A model generated the notes under the pieces. That model was given only the letters and a program-made list of their open reading frames with translations. It was not told where the DNA came from and searched no databases. Source: Phenylobacterium sp. (lineage in GTDB: Bacteria > Pseudomonadota > Alphaproteobacteria > Caulobacterales > Caulobacteraceae). Taken from it: DNA of 64,000 bases. Both the position numbers and the translations under genes were made by a program. Below, piece by piece: positions 18,300 to 29,974 of the stretch (position 1 is its first letter; the number at the start of each line of letters is the position of its first letter). The stretch lies in assembly GCF_019636135.1 (NCBI RefSeq), contig NZ_JAHBYD010000010.1, positions 62,001-126,000 of the forward strand, read 5' to 3'.

Positions 18300-19115
18300 T
18301 CAGGCGGCCGCCAGGGCGCGCCGCCGACGCGCCGCCACGCCGAGCGCGCCGAAGCCCAGGATCATCATGGCCCAGGTCGCCGGTTCGGGCACGCCGCCGA
18401 CGCCCGCGCCGGACAGGATCGCGAAGTCCCAGTTGGACACTTCCTGCAGCGAGTGGGACAGGCCGGTCGCACCCGTGAAGCCGACGTAGACGCTGGGGCC
18501 CAGGCTCGCGAGGTTGAAATTGCGGCTGCCGCTGATCAGGACGTCGGTCGCGTAGTTGTAGGCCGTGAAGCTGAAGACGCCCGCGAGATAGGAGATGGTG
18601 ACGTCCACGACGTCATCCTGATCGCCCAGGTTGAAATTCCCGCGCGAGCCCGCGTTCGCATAGATGTTGCCGTTGGTGAAGATCCGGGCCTGGTTGTTGT
18701 CCCAGCTCCGCAGGGCGACGCCGATGTTGAAGGCGAGGCCGTCGGCGCCCACGCCGCCGCCGCCGCCGCCGACCGCGTTCAGGCCGTTGGGATCGTTCTG
18801 CAGGATGAAGGTGATGCCGTCGGCCAGCGGGTCGAAGCCCGTATTGGTCAGGGTGAGGGTGAAGCTGGTGGTGAAGCCGTCAGTCGTCAGGAACGGCGTG
18901 TCGAGGTAGGCGCTCGACTCATAGCCGATGTTCGACCCGGCATCGTCGGGGTCCGCCAGGTTCGCCCCTGGCGTAAGGGTCAGGACGGACGAGGTGGCCG
19001 AGGCCCCATCCCCGTTCAGGACCATGGTGGTGAAGTCGACCACCGCCGCCTGGGCGCTTGCGGCGGACGACAGGAAAAGCGCCGTCGCGAGGACGGCAGG
19101 AACAGGCAGCTTCAT
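18300..19115 (-). CDS. PEPxxWA-CTERM protein with lectin-like domain
   Basis: A 271-residue secreted protein with a signal peptide ending AQAA. The body resembles an L-type lectin beta-sandwich (FTTSFTLTLTNTG, DGITFILQND, GLAFNIGVALRSWDNNQARIF). The C-terminal sorting tag is VPEPATWAMMILGFGALGVAARRRR, which combines the PEP motif, a membrane helix and an Arg cluster. Such tags are processed by an exosortase for surface or exopolysaccharide-linked display. No exosortase gene is in the window. Two more proteins with the same tag lie at 27.8 and 42.9 kb. The ligand is unknown. Confidence 0.85.
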   Translation of the reverse strand: MKLPVPAVLATALFLSSAASAQAAVVDFTTMVLNGDGASATSSVLTLTPGANLADPDDAGSNIGYESSAYLDTPFLTTDGFTTSFTLTLTNTGFDPLADGITFILQNDPNGLNAVGGGGGGVGADGLAFNIGVALRSWDNNQARIFTNGNIYANAGSRGNFNLGDQDDVVDVTISYLAGVFSFTAYNYATDVLISGSRNFNLASLGPSVYVGFTGATGLSHSLQEVSNWDFAILSGAGVGGVPEPATWAMMILGFGALGVAARRRRALAAA

Positions 19116-19304
19116 TGGAACGGACCCCGAAAATGGCTTCGCACAGCGCCGGGAGGGTCCGTGTCTACCGTCCAGCGACGGCCATCATGGGGGAACGCCG
19201 CGGGGGCGCAATCCCTGTCGCCTCTCAGGCGAGTCCGGGCGGGCCGGGCGGTCGCTCCACAAGTTGCGGAGGCGCGGGGCCGACTCGGTGTTACCGTCGC
19301 CGCC

Positions 19305-20792
19305 ATGAGGATGCCCGCGCCCGACGATGCGACGATCGCCCGCAAGGGCGAGATCGTGCGGGCGCTCAGGCGCATCGTGTCGGGCGAGGGCGTGGTGTCG
19401 GAGCCGCCGGCGCTGGTCCCGTTCGAGAGCGACGGGCTTTCGGCCTATCGCCAGCAGCCGATCGCGGTGGTGCTGCCCGAGACGACGGCGCAGGTCTCCG
19501 AGGTGCTGCGCTGGTGCCAGGCCAACGGGGTGAAGGTGGTGCCGCGCGGCGCGGGCACGTCGCTGTCGGGCGGGGCGCTGCCGCTGGCCGACGGCGTGGT
19601 CCTCGGGCTGTCGAAGTTCAACCGGGTGCTGGAGGTGGACTACGCCAACCGCTGCGCGGTCGTGCAGCCGGGCGTGACCAACCTCGGGATCACCGCGGCC
19701 GTGGAGGCGCAGGGCTTCTACTACGCGCCCGATCCGTCCAGTCAGATCGCCTGCACCATCGGCGGCAACGTCGCCGAGAACTCGGGCGGGGTGCATTGCC
19801 TGAAGTACGGGCTGACCACCAACAACCTGCTGGGCTGCGAACTGGTGCTGATGAGCGGCGAGGTGGTGCGCCTCGGCGGCAAGGCGATGGACGCCGACGG
19901 CTACGACCTGCTGGGGCTGGTGACGGGGTCCGAGGGCCTGCTGGGCGTGGTCACCGAGGTGACGGTCCGCATCCTGCCCAAGCCGCAGGCCGCCAAGGCG
20001 CTGCTGCTGGGCTTCCCGTCGGTGGAGGCGGCGGGCGCCTGCGTGGGCGACATCATCGCCGCCGGCGTGATCCCGGCCGGGCTGGAGATGATGGACAACC
20101 CGGCGATCCGGGCGGCCGAGGCGTTCGTGGGCGCGGGCTATCCGGTGGACGCCGCGGCGCTGCTGATCTGCGAGCTGGATGGACCGGAGGCCGAGTGCGC
20201 CGAGCTGACCGGCCACGTCCGCGCCCTGGCCGCCGACCGGGGCGCGGACTTCGTGAAGGTCTCGCAGAGCGAGGCCGAGCGGCTGTCGTTCTGGGCGGGC
20301 CGCAAGGCCGCGTTCCCGGCGGTGGGCCGGATCGCGCCCGACTACTATTGCATGGACGGGACCATCCCCCGGGGACGGCTGCCGCAGGTGCTCACCCGCA
20401 TCCACGAACTGGCCGCCGAATACGGCCTGGGCGTGGCCAACGTCTTCCACGCCGGCGACGGCAACCTGCACCCCCTGATCCTCTACGACGCCGACAAGCC
20501 GGGCGAGCTGGAGCGGGCGGAGGCGTTCGGGGCGGACATCCTGAAGCTGTGCGTGGCGGTGGGCGGGGTGCTGACCGGCGAGCACGGCGTCGGCGTCGAG
20601 AAGCGGGACCTGATGGGCGAGATGTTCGATCCCACCGACCTCGCCTGCCAGCAGCGGGTGAAGTGCGCCTTCGATCCCGGCCTGCTGCTCAATCCCGGCA
20701 AGGTGTTCCCGACACTGCACCGCTGCGCCGAACTGGGCCGCATGCACGTCCACCGCGGCAAGGTCGCCTTCCCGGAGCTGCCGCGGTTCTGA
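19305..20792 (+). CDS. glcD: glycolate oxidase subunit GlcD
   Basis: A 495-residue FAD-binding catalytic subunit that oxidises glycolate to glyoxylate. FAD-domain motifs are PRGAGTSLSGGALP, PDPSSQIACTIGGNVAENSGG and TGSEGLLGVVTEV. The C-terminal metal motif is FHAGDGNLHP, followed by TGEHGVGVEKRDLM. Length is typical of GlcD. The frame is open far upstream across the divergent PEP-CTERM gene, but MRMPAPDD is the first ATG with a normal GlcD N-terminus. The stop overlaps the glcE start by one base (TGATG), so translation is coupled. Confidence 0.93.
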   Translation: MRMPAPDDATIARKGEIVRALRRIVSGEGVVSEPPALVPFESDGLSAYRQQPIAVVLPETTAQVSEVLRWCQANGVKVVPRGAGTSLSGGALPLADGVVLGLSKFNRVLEVDYANRCAVVQPGVTNLGITAAVEAQGFYYAPDPSSQIACTIGGNVAENSGGVHCLKYGLTTNNLLGCELVLMSGEVVRLGGKAMDADGYDLLGLVTGSEGLLGVVTEVTVRILPKPQAAKALLLGFPSVEAAGACVGDIIAAGVIPAGLEMMDNPAIRAAEAFVGAGYPVDAAALLICELDGPEAECAELTGHVRALAADRGADFVKVSQSEAERLSFWAGRKAAFPAVGRIAPDYYCMDGTIPRGRLPQVLTRIHELAAEYGLGVANVFHAGDGNLHPLILYDADKPGELERAEAFGADILKLCVAVGGVLTGEHGVGVEKRDLMGEMFDPTDLACQQRVKCAFDPGLLLNPGKVFPTLHRCAELGRMHVHRGKVAFPELPRF

Positions 20793-21964
20793 TGCTGGAC
20801 GAGGCGCTCAAGACCCTGAAGCCGACCTCGCCCGAAGAGGTGCAGGAGATCGTCGCGGAAGCCGGCGCGGCGGCGCGCAGCGTGGCCGTCATCGGCGCGG
20901 GCACCAAGCGGTCGATCGGCGGCATGGACCGGGTCGACGCGCTGCTCTCGACGGCGCGCCTCGACCGCATCGTCGACTACGCGCCGGACGAGCTGACGCT
21001 GACCGCGCAGCCGGGCGTGCGACTCGCCGACCTGGAGCGGCTGGTCGCGGGCAAGGGCCAGATGCTGGCGTTCGAGCCCCCGGCGTGGACGCGGCTGCTG
21101 GGCGCGCGTGGCGAGCCGACGCTGGGCGGGGTGCTGGGCGCGAACCTGTCGGGGCCGCGGCGCATCCGGGCCGGGGCGGCGCGCGACCACTTCCTGGGCT
21201 TCGAGGCGGTGTCGGGCCGCGGGGAGGCGTTCAAGGCCGGCGGGCGGGTGGTGAAGAACGTCACCGGCTACGACCTGATGAAGCTGGTGGCCGGCTCGTG
21301 GGGCACGCTCGCGGTGCTGACGCAGGCGACGATCAAGGTGCTGCCGGCGCCGCGCACCGAGACGACGCTGCTGCTGTTCGGCCTGCCGGACGTGCGGGCC
21401 AGCGAGGCGATGACCGCGGCGCTGAACGGGCCGTACGAGGTTTCGGGCGCCGCGCACCTGCCGTCGTTCGCGGCCAGGGCGCGGCCGCTGAAGGCCGAGA
21501 TGCCGGTGACGGCGCTCCGGCTCGAGGGCTTCGAGGCCTCGGTCGCGGCGCGGGCCGAGGCGCTGTACGCGGCGTTGAAGGGCTTCGGCCGGATCGACGA
21601 ACTCGGCGCCGAGCACAGCCGCGACTTCTGGGCCCAGGTCCGCGAGGTCGAGGCGTTCGCGGGCGACCCGCGGCCGCTCTGGCGGCTCTCGCTGCCGCCG
21701 GCCTCGGGCTGGAAGGGGCCGCACGCGCTCCCCGGCGATGCGCTCTACGACTGGGGGGGCGGCCAGGCCTGGCTGCTGAGCGAGGAGCCGGCGGCCAAGG
21801 TGCGCGGCGTCGTGCGCGGGCTGGGCGGCCATGCGCTCAGGCTGCGCGGCGGCGAGGCGTTCGGGCCGCGGGAAGGTGCGCTGGGCGAGTTGCAGGCCCG
21901 CGTGAAGGCGGCGTTCGATCCCCTGGGCGTGCTGAACCCGGGCCGGATGGAGGGCGGCGCATGA
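20792..21964 (+). CDS. glcE: glycolate oxidase subunit GlcE
   Basis: A 390-residue FAD-binding subunit, shorter than GlcD and with a weaker C-terminal half, as usual for GlcE. Motifs are VAVIGAGTKRSIGG, TAQPGVRLADLE, PTLGGVLGANLSGPRRIRAG and VKNVTGYDLMKLVAGSWGTL. It begins at an ATG overlapping the glcD stop, and its own stop overlaps glcF by ATGA. Together the three subunits form the membrane-associated glycolate dehydrogenase. Confidence 0.93.
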   Translation: MLDEALKTLKPTSPEEVQEIVAEAGAAARSVAVIGAGTKRSIGGMDRVDALLSTARLDRIVDYAPDELTLTAQPGVRLADLERLVAGKGQMLAFEPPAWTRLLGARGEPTLGGVLGANLSGPRRIRAGAARDHFLGFEAVSGRGEAFKAGGRVVKNVTGYDLMKLVAGSWGTLAVLTQATIKVLPAPRTETTLLLFGLPDVRASEAMTAALNGPYEVSGAAHLPSFAARARPLKAEMPVTALRLEGFEASVAARAEALYAALKGFGRIDELGAEHSRDFWAQVREVEAFAGDPRPLWRLSLPPASGWKGPHALPGDALYDWGGGQAWLLSEEPAAKVRGVVRGLGGHALRLRGGEAFGPREGALGELQARVKAAFDPLGVLNPGRMEGGA

Positions 21965-23241
21965 GGACCGCCTTCACGCCCGAGCAGCTCGCCGACCCGA
22001 AGACCGCCGCCTCGGCCGGCGCGATCCGCAAGTGCGTCCACTGCGGCTTCTGCACCGCGACCTGCCCGACCTACGTCCTCACGGGCGACGAGCGCGACAG
22101 CCCGCGCGGGCGGATCGAGCTGATCCGCGAGATGCTGGAGGGCGGCGGCCCGCCCGCGCCCTCGACCGTGACCCACATCGACCGGTGCCTGTCGTGCCTC
22201 GCCTGCACGACGACCTGCCCGTCCGGCGTCGACTATGCGCAGTTGATCGACCACGCCCGCGCGTACATCGAGGCCCACCATCGGCGGCCCTGGTTCGAGC
22301 GCACGTTGCGGGCGCTGATCCCGGCGATCCTCACCCGTCCGCGGCGGTTGCGGCTCGCGCTGTTCGCGGGGCGGCTGGCGCGGCCGCTGGGGCCGCTGTT
22401 CGAGCGGCTGAAGGCGCCGCAGCTCGCGGCGCTGCTGCGGCTCGTGCCTCCGCCCGCGGCGACGCCGCAGGTGTCGCGGGCGGCGCGCGGGCGGGCGAAG
22501 GGGCGCGTGGTCCTGTTGCAGGGCTGCGTCGAGCCGGCGATGGCGCCGCAGATCCGCGCCGCGGCGATCCGGCTGATCACGCGGGCCGGCTACGAGGTGG
22601 TCCTGGCCGAGGGCGAGGGCTGCTGCGGCGCGATCTCCGAGCACCTGGGGCGCGCCGGGGAGGCCCAGGGCATGGCGCGGGCCAACCTGTCGGCGTGGGC
22701 GAAGGCCGGGAAGATCGACGCCATCGTGACGACCGCGGCCGGCTGCGGCACGGCGCTGAAGGCCTACGGCCGGCTGCTGGGCCAGCCCGGCGAGGCGACC
22801 GCCGCCAAGGCCAGGGACGTGCTGGAGTTCATCGCCGAGGTGGGCCTGCCCGAGGTGGTGACGGCGCGCCGGCCCAGCGTCGCCTACCATGCGGCCTGCT
22901 CGCTGCAGCACGGCCAGCAGATCAAGGCCGCGCCGCCGCGCCTGCTGGCCGAGGCGGGCTACGAGGTGCGGCAGGTCCCCGAGGGCCACCTCTGCTGCGG
23001 CTCGGCGGGCGTCTACAACATCCTGCAGAGCGCGTTCGCGACGCAACTGCGCGACCGCAAGGCGGCCAACATCAGGTCCACCGGGGCGACGGTGCTGGCG
23101 GCGGGCAACATCGGCTGCATGGCCCAGCTCTCGCCCGTGCTCGACATGCCGGTGGTCCATCCGGTGGAGCTGCTGGACTGGGCGACCGGCGGCCCGCCGC
23201 CGCCCGCGCTCACGCCAGCCGGGGCGCGGGTTTCCCCTTGA
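21961..23241 (+). CDS. glcF: glycolate oxidase iron-sulfur subunit GlcF
   Basis: A 426-residue subunit with two ferredoxin-type 4Fe-4S clusters (CVHCGFCTATCPTY and CLSCLACTTTCPSG). Two CCG-type domains follow, ending in EGEGCCGAISEHLG and EGHLCCGSAGVYN. It passes electrons from the GlcDE flavins onward, probably to quinone. The last codons and the stop lie in a small palindrome TTCCCC-TTGA-GGGGAA, with the TGA in its loop. The same arrangement is seen at the ends of two unrelated genes in this window. Confidence 0.92.
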   Translation: MRTAFTPEQLADPKTAASAGAIRKCVHCGFCTATCPTYVLTGDERDSPRGRIELIREMLEGGGPPAPSTVTHIDRCLSCLACTTTCPSGVDYAQLIDHARAYIEAHHRRPWFERTLRALIPAILTRPRRLRLALFAGRLARPLGPLFERLKAPQLAALLRLVPPPAATPQVSRAARGRAKGRVVLLQGCVEPAMAPQIRAAAIRLITRAGYEVVLAEGEGCCGAISEHLGRAGEAQGMARANLSAWAKAGKIDAIVTTAAGCGTALKAYGRLLGQPGEATAAKARDVLEFIAEVGLPEVVTARRPSVAYHAACSLQHGQQIKAAPPRLLAEAGYEVRQVPEGHLCCGSAGVYNILQSAFATQLRDRKAANIRSTGATVLAAGNIGCMAQLSPVLDMPVVHPVELLDWATGGPPPPALTPAGARVSP

Positions 23242-23247
23242 GGGGAA
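23232..23247 (+). repeat. stop-codon palindrome at glcF end
   Basis: TTCCCC and GGGGAA pair around the loop TTGA, which contains the glcF stop. It resembles TCCCTCCC-TTGATG-GGGAGGGA at 48.1 kb and the longer form at 58.3 kb. No T-run follows. Confidence 0.6.
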
Positions 23248-23252
23248 TAGCT

Positions 23253-23309
23253 CCCACCCGCTGTCATCCCGGTCTTCGCCTGCGCCCAAAACGGGATGAC
23301 AGCGGTGGG
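23253..23309. repeat. intergenic inverted repeat between glcF and rbfA
   Basis: CCCACCCGCTGTCATCCCG pairs with CGGGATGACAGCGGTGGG, with one bulged base and a 20-nt loop. GTCATCCC is also the outer part of the left arm of the hairpin element at 27.5 kb, so they may be relatives. It may end glcDEF transcription, but it has no T-run. Confidence 0.65.
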
Positions 23310-23401
23310 GGATGACACTGGTAGGGTAATGCCCTAGAAGCCGCCGCTTTCCTGCGCGCCGCGTCCGATCCGCGGGCCAGGGTTACGAAGGCAGAGCTCC
23401 C

Positions 23402-23851
23402 ATGAAACGTCCGAGCGCCACTAGGCGCGCGCCCACCGGTCCGTCGCAGCGGCAACTCCGTGCAGGCGAACTGGTCCGCCACGCGCTGGTCGACATCTTC
23501 CGCGAGGAGGAGATCAACGATCCGGTGCTCAGCGGCGTCTCGGTGACCGTCACCGAGGTGCGGGTGAACCCGGACCTGCGCCACGCCACCGTCTTCGTGG
23601 AGCCGCTGGGCGGCGAGCATGCGGACGAGGTGGTCAAGGCGCTGAACAGGCACGCGAAGTTCGTCCGCGGGCATCTCGGGCGGATGATCGACATGCGTTT
23701 CACGCCCGACCTGCATTTCCGCCACGACGAGAGCTTCGACGAGGCGGCGCGGATGGCGAAGCTGTTCGATGATCCGCGTGTACGCCAGGACCTCGTGCGC
23801 CAGGACCTGACGCCGCAGCCACCATCGGATTCCTGGAAGGACGAGGACTAG
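23402..23851 (+). CDS. rbfA: 30S ribosome-binding factor A
   Basis: A 149-residue RbfA, the KH-fold factor needed for 16S rRNA 5'-end maturation and cold adaptation. Conserved pieces are [22 protein letters not shown], the [19 protein letters not shown] strands and [24 protein letters not shown]. It heads rbfA-truB-rpsO-pnp. In many bacteria infB precedes rbfA; here the upstream neighbour is glcF. Confidence 0.95.
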   Translation: MKRPSATRRAPTGPSQRQLRAGELVRHALVDIFREEEINDPVLSGVSVTVTEVRVNPDLRHATVFVEPLGGEHADEVVKALNRHAKFVRGHLGRMIDMRFTPDLHFRHDESFDEAARMAKLFDDPRVRQDLVRQDLTPQPPSDSWKDED

Positions 23852-23853
23852 CC

Positions 23854-24783
23854 GTGGCCCGCCGCAAGAAGGGCCAGGCGATCTCGGGCTGGATCAACCT
23901 CGACAAGCCCTACGACCTGACCTCGACCCACGCCGTCAGCCGCATCCGCCGCCTGTTCGACGCCCAGAAGGCGGGCCACGCCGGCACGCTGGACCCGCTG
24001 GCCACCGGCGTCCTGCCGATCGCGCTGGGCGAGGCGACCAAGACGGTCCCGTTCATGGTCGACGCCGACAAGTCGTATCGGTTCACCATCGCGTGGGGCC
24101 GAACGACCGCCACCTACGACCGCGAGGGCGCGACCCTGGCGGAGTCCGATGTGCGTCCGACCATCGCCCAGGTGCAGGCCGTGCTGCCGCGCTTCATCGG
24201 CGAGATCGAGCAGGTCCCGCCGGCCTATTCGGCCATCAAGGTGGACGGCGAGCGGGCCTACGACCTCGCCCGCGCCGGCGAGACGGTGGAACTCGCGGCC
24301 CGCACGGTGCGGATCATGGACGTCCGCGTGGCCGACGCCGAAGACGCCGACCACGTCACGCTGGAGATGGACTGCGGCAAGGGGACCTACGTCCGCGCCC
24401 TGGTCCGCGACATCGCCGCGGCGCTGGGGGCCTGCGGGCATGTGAGCGCGCTTCGCCGCACGCGCGTGGGGGCGTTCACCGAGCAATCGGCGGTCGCACT
24501 GGAATTGCTTGAGGATTTGGGCTATGAGGCCCGCCAATCGGAGGCCCTGCTTCCGGTCGAGACGGCACTGGACGACATCCCGGTGCTCGCCGTGACCGAC
24601 GAAGACGCCTTCCGATTGAAGCAGGGACGATCGATCGTTCTCGTTCCCCGACAGGTGGACGCTGTGAAGGCCAGGCTCAAGCCGGGCTCGCGCACCGTTT
24701 CAGCGATGGCGGGGGGATCGATGGTGGCGCTCTGCGAGATGCGTGCGGGACGGCTCGAGCCCTCGCGCGTCTTCAATCTCTAG
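23854..24783 (+). CDS. truB: tRNA pseudouridine(55) synthase
   Basis: A 309-residue TruB that forms pseudouridine 55 in the tRNA T-loop. The catalytic Asp lies in [16 protein letters not shown], and the family's [37 protein letters not shown] and [12 protein letters not shown] segments are present. It starts at GTG, 2 nt after the rbfA stop, so the two are translationally linked. Confidence 0.96.
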   Translation: MARRKKGQAISGWINLDKPYDLTSTHAVSRIRRLFDAQKAGHAGTLDPLATGVLPIALGEATKTVPFMVDADKSYRFTIAWGRTTATYDREGATLAESDVRPTIAQVQAVLPRFIGEIEQVPPAYSAIKVDGERAYDLARAGETVELAARTVRIMDVRVADAEDADHVTLEMDCGKGTYVRALVRDIAAALGACGHVSALRRTRVGAFTEQSAVALELLEDLGYEARQSEALLPVETALDDIPVLAVTDEDAFRLKQGRSIVLVPRQVDAVKARLKPGSRTVSAMAGGSMVALCEMRAGRLEPSRVFNL

Positions 24784-24800
24784 CCGAGCAGGAGAACCCG

Positions 24801-25070
24801 ATGTCGATCACGGCCGAACGTAAAGCCGAAGTCATCAAGACCCATGCCCGCGGCGACGCGGACACGGGCAGCGCCGAAGTCCAGGTGGCGATCATGTCCG
24901 AACGGATCGCGAACCTCACCGAGCACTTCAAGACGCACAAGAAGGACAACCACTCGCGCCGGGGCCTGCTGAAGCTGGTCTCCGCCCGCCGTTCGCTCCT
25001 CGACCACCTGAAGAAGTCCGACGTGGCTCGCTATCAGGCGCTCATCGAGAAGCTCGGCCTGCGCCGCTGA
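24801..25070 (+). CDS. rpsO: 30S ribosomal protein S15
   Basis: An 89-residue S15 with the typical helices ([50 protein letters not shown]). Length is exact for the family. It lies 17 nt after truB and before pnp, the classical rpsO-pnp arrangement. Confidence 0.97.
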   Translation: MSITAERKAEVIKTHARGDADTGSAEVQVAIMSERIANLTEHFKTHKKDNHSRRGLLKLVSARRSLLDHLKKSDVARYQALIEKLGLRR

Positions 25071-25080
25071 GGTTTCCGAC

Positions 25081-25111
25081 GGACTCGGTTTCCCGCCGGG
25101 GGACCGGGTCC
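25081..25111 (+). promoter_or_regulatory. hairpin in the rpsO-pnp spacer
   Basis: GGACTCGGT pairs with ACCGGGTCC (one mismatch or G-U) around a 13-nt loop in the 227-nt space between rpsO and pnp. There is no clean T-run, so it is not an obvious terminator. In Escherichia coli the pnp leader hairpin is the RNase III site for PNPase autocontrol; this stem is a candidate for the same function. Inference only. Confidence 0.4.
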
Positions 25112-25297
25112 GTTTCAGTTTGAGGCCGCTCCTCCGTCACAGGCCGGGGGATGGATGCGGCAAAGGGGGCGAGTTCCGTCCCGACACGCCGAGGGCCCGA
25201 GGGGTCCTCATAGCCTGTGCCATTGGAGAGGATTCGTAGAGACGATCCCCTGTCCGCGCCCGCCGGGAATACGCCCGCGGGACCAGAAAGAAGCAAA

Positions 25298-27436
<2,139 letters not shown>

Positions 27437-27466
27437 GCGCCGCGGTCATCGGTTGAAATAGAGAAG

Positions 27467-27495
27467 GGCGGCTCCGGCGACGGGGCCGCCTTTTT
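27467..27495 (+). terminator. intrinsic terminator of pnp
   Basis: GGCGGCTCC and GGGGCCGCC form a 9-bp stem with one G-U pair and a GGCGAC loop, followed by TTTTT. Confidence 0.88.
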
Positions 27496-27512
27496 CACGT
27501 CCATCCATCCCT

Positions 27513-27626
27513 CGTCATCCCCCGGCTTGTCCGGGGGACCCAGTGGGCTGTGAGTGAGCTGTTCGTCCGCAGCATCGCCACCAGCTCACAGCCCAATGGG
27601 TGGCCCGGACAAGCCGGGCCATGACG
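27513..27626. repeat. long-hairpin repeat, CGTCAT...GGCTTGTCC family
   Basis: Two 42-nt arms (27513-27554 and 27585-27626) are inverted copies with a few mismatches around a 30-nt loop. Each arm contains CCCGGCTTGTCCGGG and GGGCTGTGAG. The outer end CGTCAT also starts the central part of the element at 48.2 kb. No coding sequence inside. It looks like a dispersed, MITE-like intergenic palindrome. Confidence 0.75.
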
Positions 27627-27751
27627 ATCCCTGGGGAACACGCCTGCGTCCCGCCGCCGCACGAGCGGTTGGCATACGCCCTGCAAGCGCAGCCGTAACT
27701 GCACCCGCTCGCGTCCCGGAATGGGACGCTTCGCCTGAGGGAATTCCTGCC

Positions 27752-28423
27752 GTGCTGAAGCCCATCGCCTTTGCCGCCGCCGTCGCCGTCTCGGCCCTGG
27801 CGACCACCGCCTCCGCGGCGACCGTCGAACTGCTGACCAACGGCGGCTTCGACGACATCGGGACGGCCACGCCGGAAGGCTGGGGCGGCCTCACCTACTA
27901 CGCGGGCGGCCCGGCGCTGCTGCCCGGCTGGACCGTGGAGGCCGGCAGCGTCGACCTGACCGACACCTCCAGCGCCTGGGGACCGGCCGGCGGCGGCCAG
28001 TATTCGCTCGACATCAACGGCTGGAGCGCCGGCACGATCGCGCAGAGCTTCGCGACGGTGCTGGGCCGCCTCTACACCGTCTCGTTCAACTATTCCCGCA
28101 ACCCGGCCAACGCGCCCTACACGGCGACCGCCACGGTCTCCGCAGGCGGCCAGAGCCTCGACGTGACCGCCCTGGGCGACGGCGCGTTCGGCGGCCTGGG
28201 CTCGATGGCCTGGCAGAGCGGCACGTTCACCTTCGTCGGCACGGGCAATACCGAAACCATCCGCCTGGCGGCCACCATCCCCGGCAACGCGGGCGTGTTC
28301 TTCGACAACGTGTCGGTCACGGCCGGCGTGCCGGAACCGTCGACCTGGGCGATCGCCATCATGGGCTTCGGCCTGATGGGCGCGGCGCTGCGCCGCCGCC
28401 GGATGGCCGCGGTCCGGATCTAA
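27752..28423 (+). CDS. PEPxxWA-CTERM protein, choice-of-anchor/DUF642-like
   Basis: A 223-residue secreted protein. A GTG start follows GAGGGAATTCCTGCC, and the signal peptide ends TASA. The body begins ELLTNGGFDDIG and contains AQSFATVLGRLYTVSFNYSRN and FFDNVSV, a jelly-roll carbohydrate-binding pattern of the DUF642/choice-of-anchor C type. The C-terminal tag is VPEPSTWAIAIMGFGLMGAA followed by four Arg residues. Exosortase-dependent sorting is expected from the tag. Ligand and exact role unknown. Confidence 0.82.
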   Translation: MLKPIAFAAAVAVSALATTASAATVELLTNGGFDDIGTATPEGWGGLTYYAGGPALLPGWTVEAGSVDLTDTSSAWGPAGGGQYSLDINGWSAGTIAQSFATVLGRLYTVSFNYSRNPANAPYTATATVSAGGQSLDVTALGDGAFGGLGSMAWQSGTFTFVGTGNTETIRLAATIPGNAGVFFDNVSVTAGVPEPSTWAIAIMGFGLMGAALRRRRMAAVRI

Positions 28424-28513
28424 GAGCTCCAGTCCAGTAGCGTAGCGTAAGCGTAGAGTACGGGGCGGCCGCAGCGATGCGGCCGCCCTTCTCTTTGGGC
28501 GCCGCCTCGCGGA

Positions 28514-29974
28514 TCAGCCGCGCAGCTTCCTCAGCAGCACGTCGATGTCGCGGGCGATCACGGGATCCTCGCCCTTGAGCTGCTCGATGCGGCGCACGGC
28601 GTGCAGGACGGTCGTGTGGTCGCGCCCGCCGAAGCGGCGGCCGATGTCCGGCAACGAACGGGTGGTGATCTGCTTGGCCAGCCACATGGCCACCTGGCGC
28701 GGACGGGCCACGGCGCGGGCGCGGCGCTCGCTGATCAGGTCGGCCTGCTTCAGCGCGTAGTGCTCGGCCACGGTCTTCTGGATCGTGTCGACCGTCACCT
28801 TGCGCTCGTTGACGCTCAGGTGGGGCCGCAGGATGGCCTGGGCCTCGTCCAGGCCCAGGCGGGCGATGTCGCCGCCCACGCGGGCCACGAGGGTGTTCAG
28901 GGCCCCTTCCAGCTCACGCACGCTGTCGGTGAAGCGGTCGGCGAGGAATTGCAGCACCTCGGCCCGCGCGGCGGGCACGAAGCCCCCCTGCTGGGCGAGC
29001 GTGTTCAGCTTGCGCTCCAGGATGCCCAGGCGAAGGCTGCGGTCGGCCGGCTCGATGCCGCAGACCAGGCCCATCTGCAGGTGGCTGCGCAGGCGCGGCT
29101 CCATCTCGGAGATCTCGGTCGGCGAGCGGTCGGCGGTCAGCACCACGCGGCGGCCGTCCTCCACCAGGGCGATCAGGGTGTGGAACAGCTCCTCCTGGGT
29201 CTGGGTCTTGCCGGCCACGAAGTGGACGTCGTCGATCAAGAGCAGGTCGGCGTTGCGCAGCTCGTCCTTGAACGCCGCCGTCTGGCGGGTCTGGATGGCG
29301 TTGACGAACGTCGAGGTGAAGCGCTCGGCCGAGAGGTAGACCACGCGCTTGGAGGGGCCGCCCGTGCGCATGGCTTCCCACGCGAGCGCGTTCAGGAGGT
29401 GGGTCTTCCCGAAGCCGTAGGGGCCATGGAAGACGACCGGATTGAAGTGGCCGTCGGCCCAGGAGGCCACGCGGCGCGCCACGGCGAAGGCGAACTCGTT
29501 CGCCGGGCCCGACACGAAGGTGTCGAACGTATAGCGCTCCTGCAGGCCCTGCAGGCGGCCCTGGCGCGCGGCGACGGGCGCCACGGCTTCGGCTTCGATC
29601 TCGAAAACGGGTGCGGTCATGGTGTGTACGGCCTGGGGGAGAGCCGGATGGGAGGCGTTGGCGGCGGCCGGGGCGGTCAGCGAGGCGCTGTCGACCTCGG
29701 TGCGGCACTTCAGGTCGAGCCGGCGGTTCAGCGGGTCGTTCTGCGCCCACAGCTCGCCGATGCGGCGCCACGCATTGTGGCGGATCCAGTCGCGGGCGAT
29801 GCCGGTGGCGGCGACGACGCAGACCTCGTCGGCGGTCTCGCGCAGGGCCGCATGACCCAGCCACGACCCGAACGTCGCATCACCCAGCTCGCGCTTGAGA
29901 ACCTGGCACGTCTTGCTCCACACGGCCGTAGCCGGCGCATTGGCCATAGCTCCCGCAGCCCCCCCGCTCGTCAT
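28514..29974 (-). CDS. dnaA: chromosomal replication initiator DnaA
   Basis: A protein of about 486 residues. Domain I is at the N-terminus (VWSKTCQVLKRELGDATFGSW). The AAA+ core has Walker A GPYGFGKTHLL and Walker B LLLIDDVHF. The C-terminal DNA-binding domain carries the signature GGRDHTTVLHAVRRIE. It closely resembles Caulobacter DnaA as I recall that sequence. The start is uncertain: three in-frame ATGs (29989, 29974, 29947) lie close together, and 29974 gives an N-terminus like that of Caulobacter. A long leader with two GANTC sites lies upstream, and rpsT is the next gene, as in Caulobacter. Confidence 0.96.
   Translation of the reverse strand: MTSGGAAGAMANAPATAVWSKTCQVLKRELGDATFGSWLGHAALRETADEVCVVAATGIARDWIRHNAWRRIGELWAQNDPLNRRLDLKCRTEVDSASLTAPAAANASHPALPQAVHTMTAPVFEIEAEAVAPVAARQGRLQGLQERYTFDTFVSGPANEFAFAVARRVASWADGHFNPVVFHGPYGFGKTHLLNALAWEAMRTGGPSKRVVYLSAERFTSTFVNAIQTRQTAAFKDELRNADLLLIDDVHFVAGKTQTQEELFHTLIALVEDGRRVVLTADRSPTEISEMEPRLRSHLQMGLVCGIEPADRSLRLGILERKLNTLAQQGGFVPAARAEVLQFLADRFTDSVRELEGALNTLVARVGGDIARLGLDEAQAILRPHLSVNERKVTVDTIQKTVAEHYALKQADLISERRARAVARPRQVAMWLAKQITTRSLPDIGRRFGGRDHTTVLHAVRRIEQLKGEDPVIARDIDVLLRKLRG

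Larger units (their letters stand above)
27437..27751. other. pnp to PEP-CTERM intergenic region
   Basis: No gene seen. The region holds the pnp terminator and one long-hairpin repeat. The remaining 120 or so bases before the next gene should carry its promoter, which I cannot assign with confidence. Confidence 0.7.
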
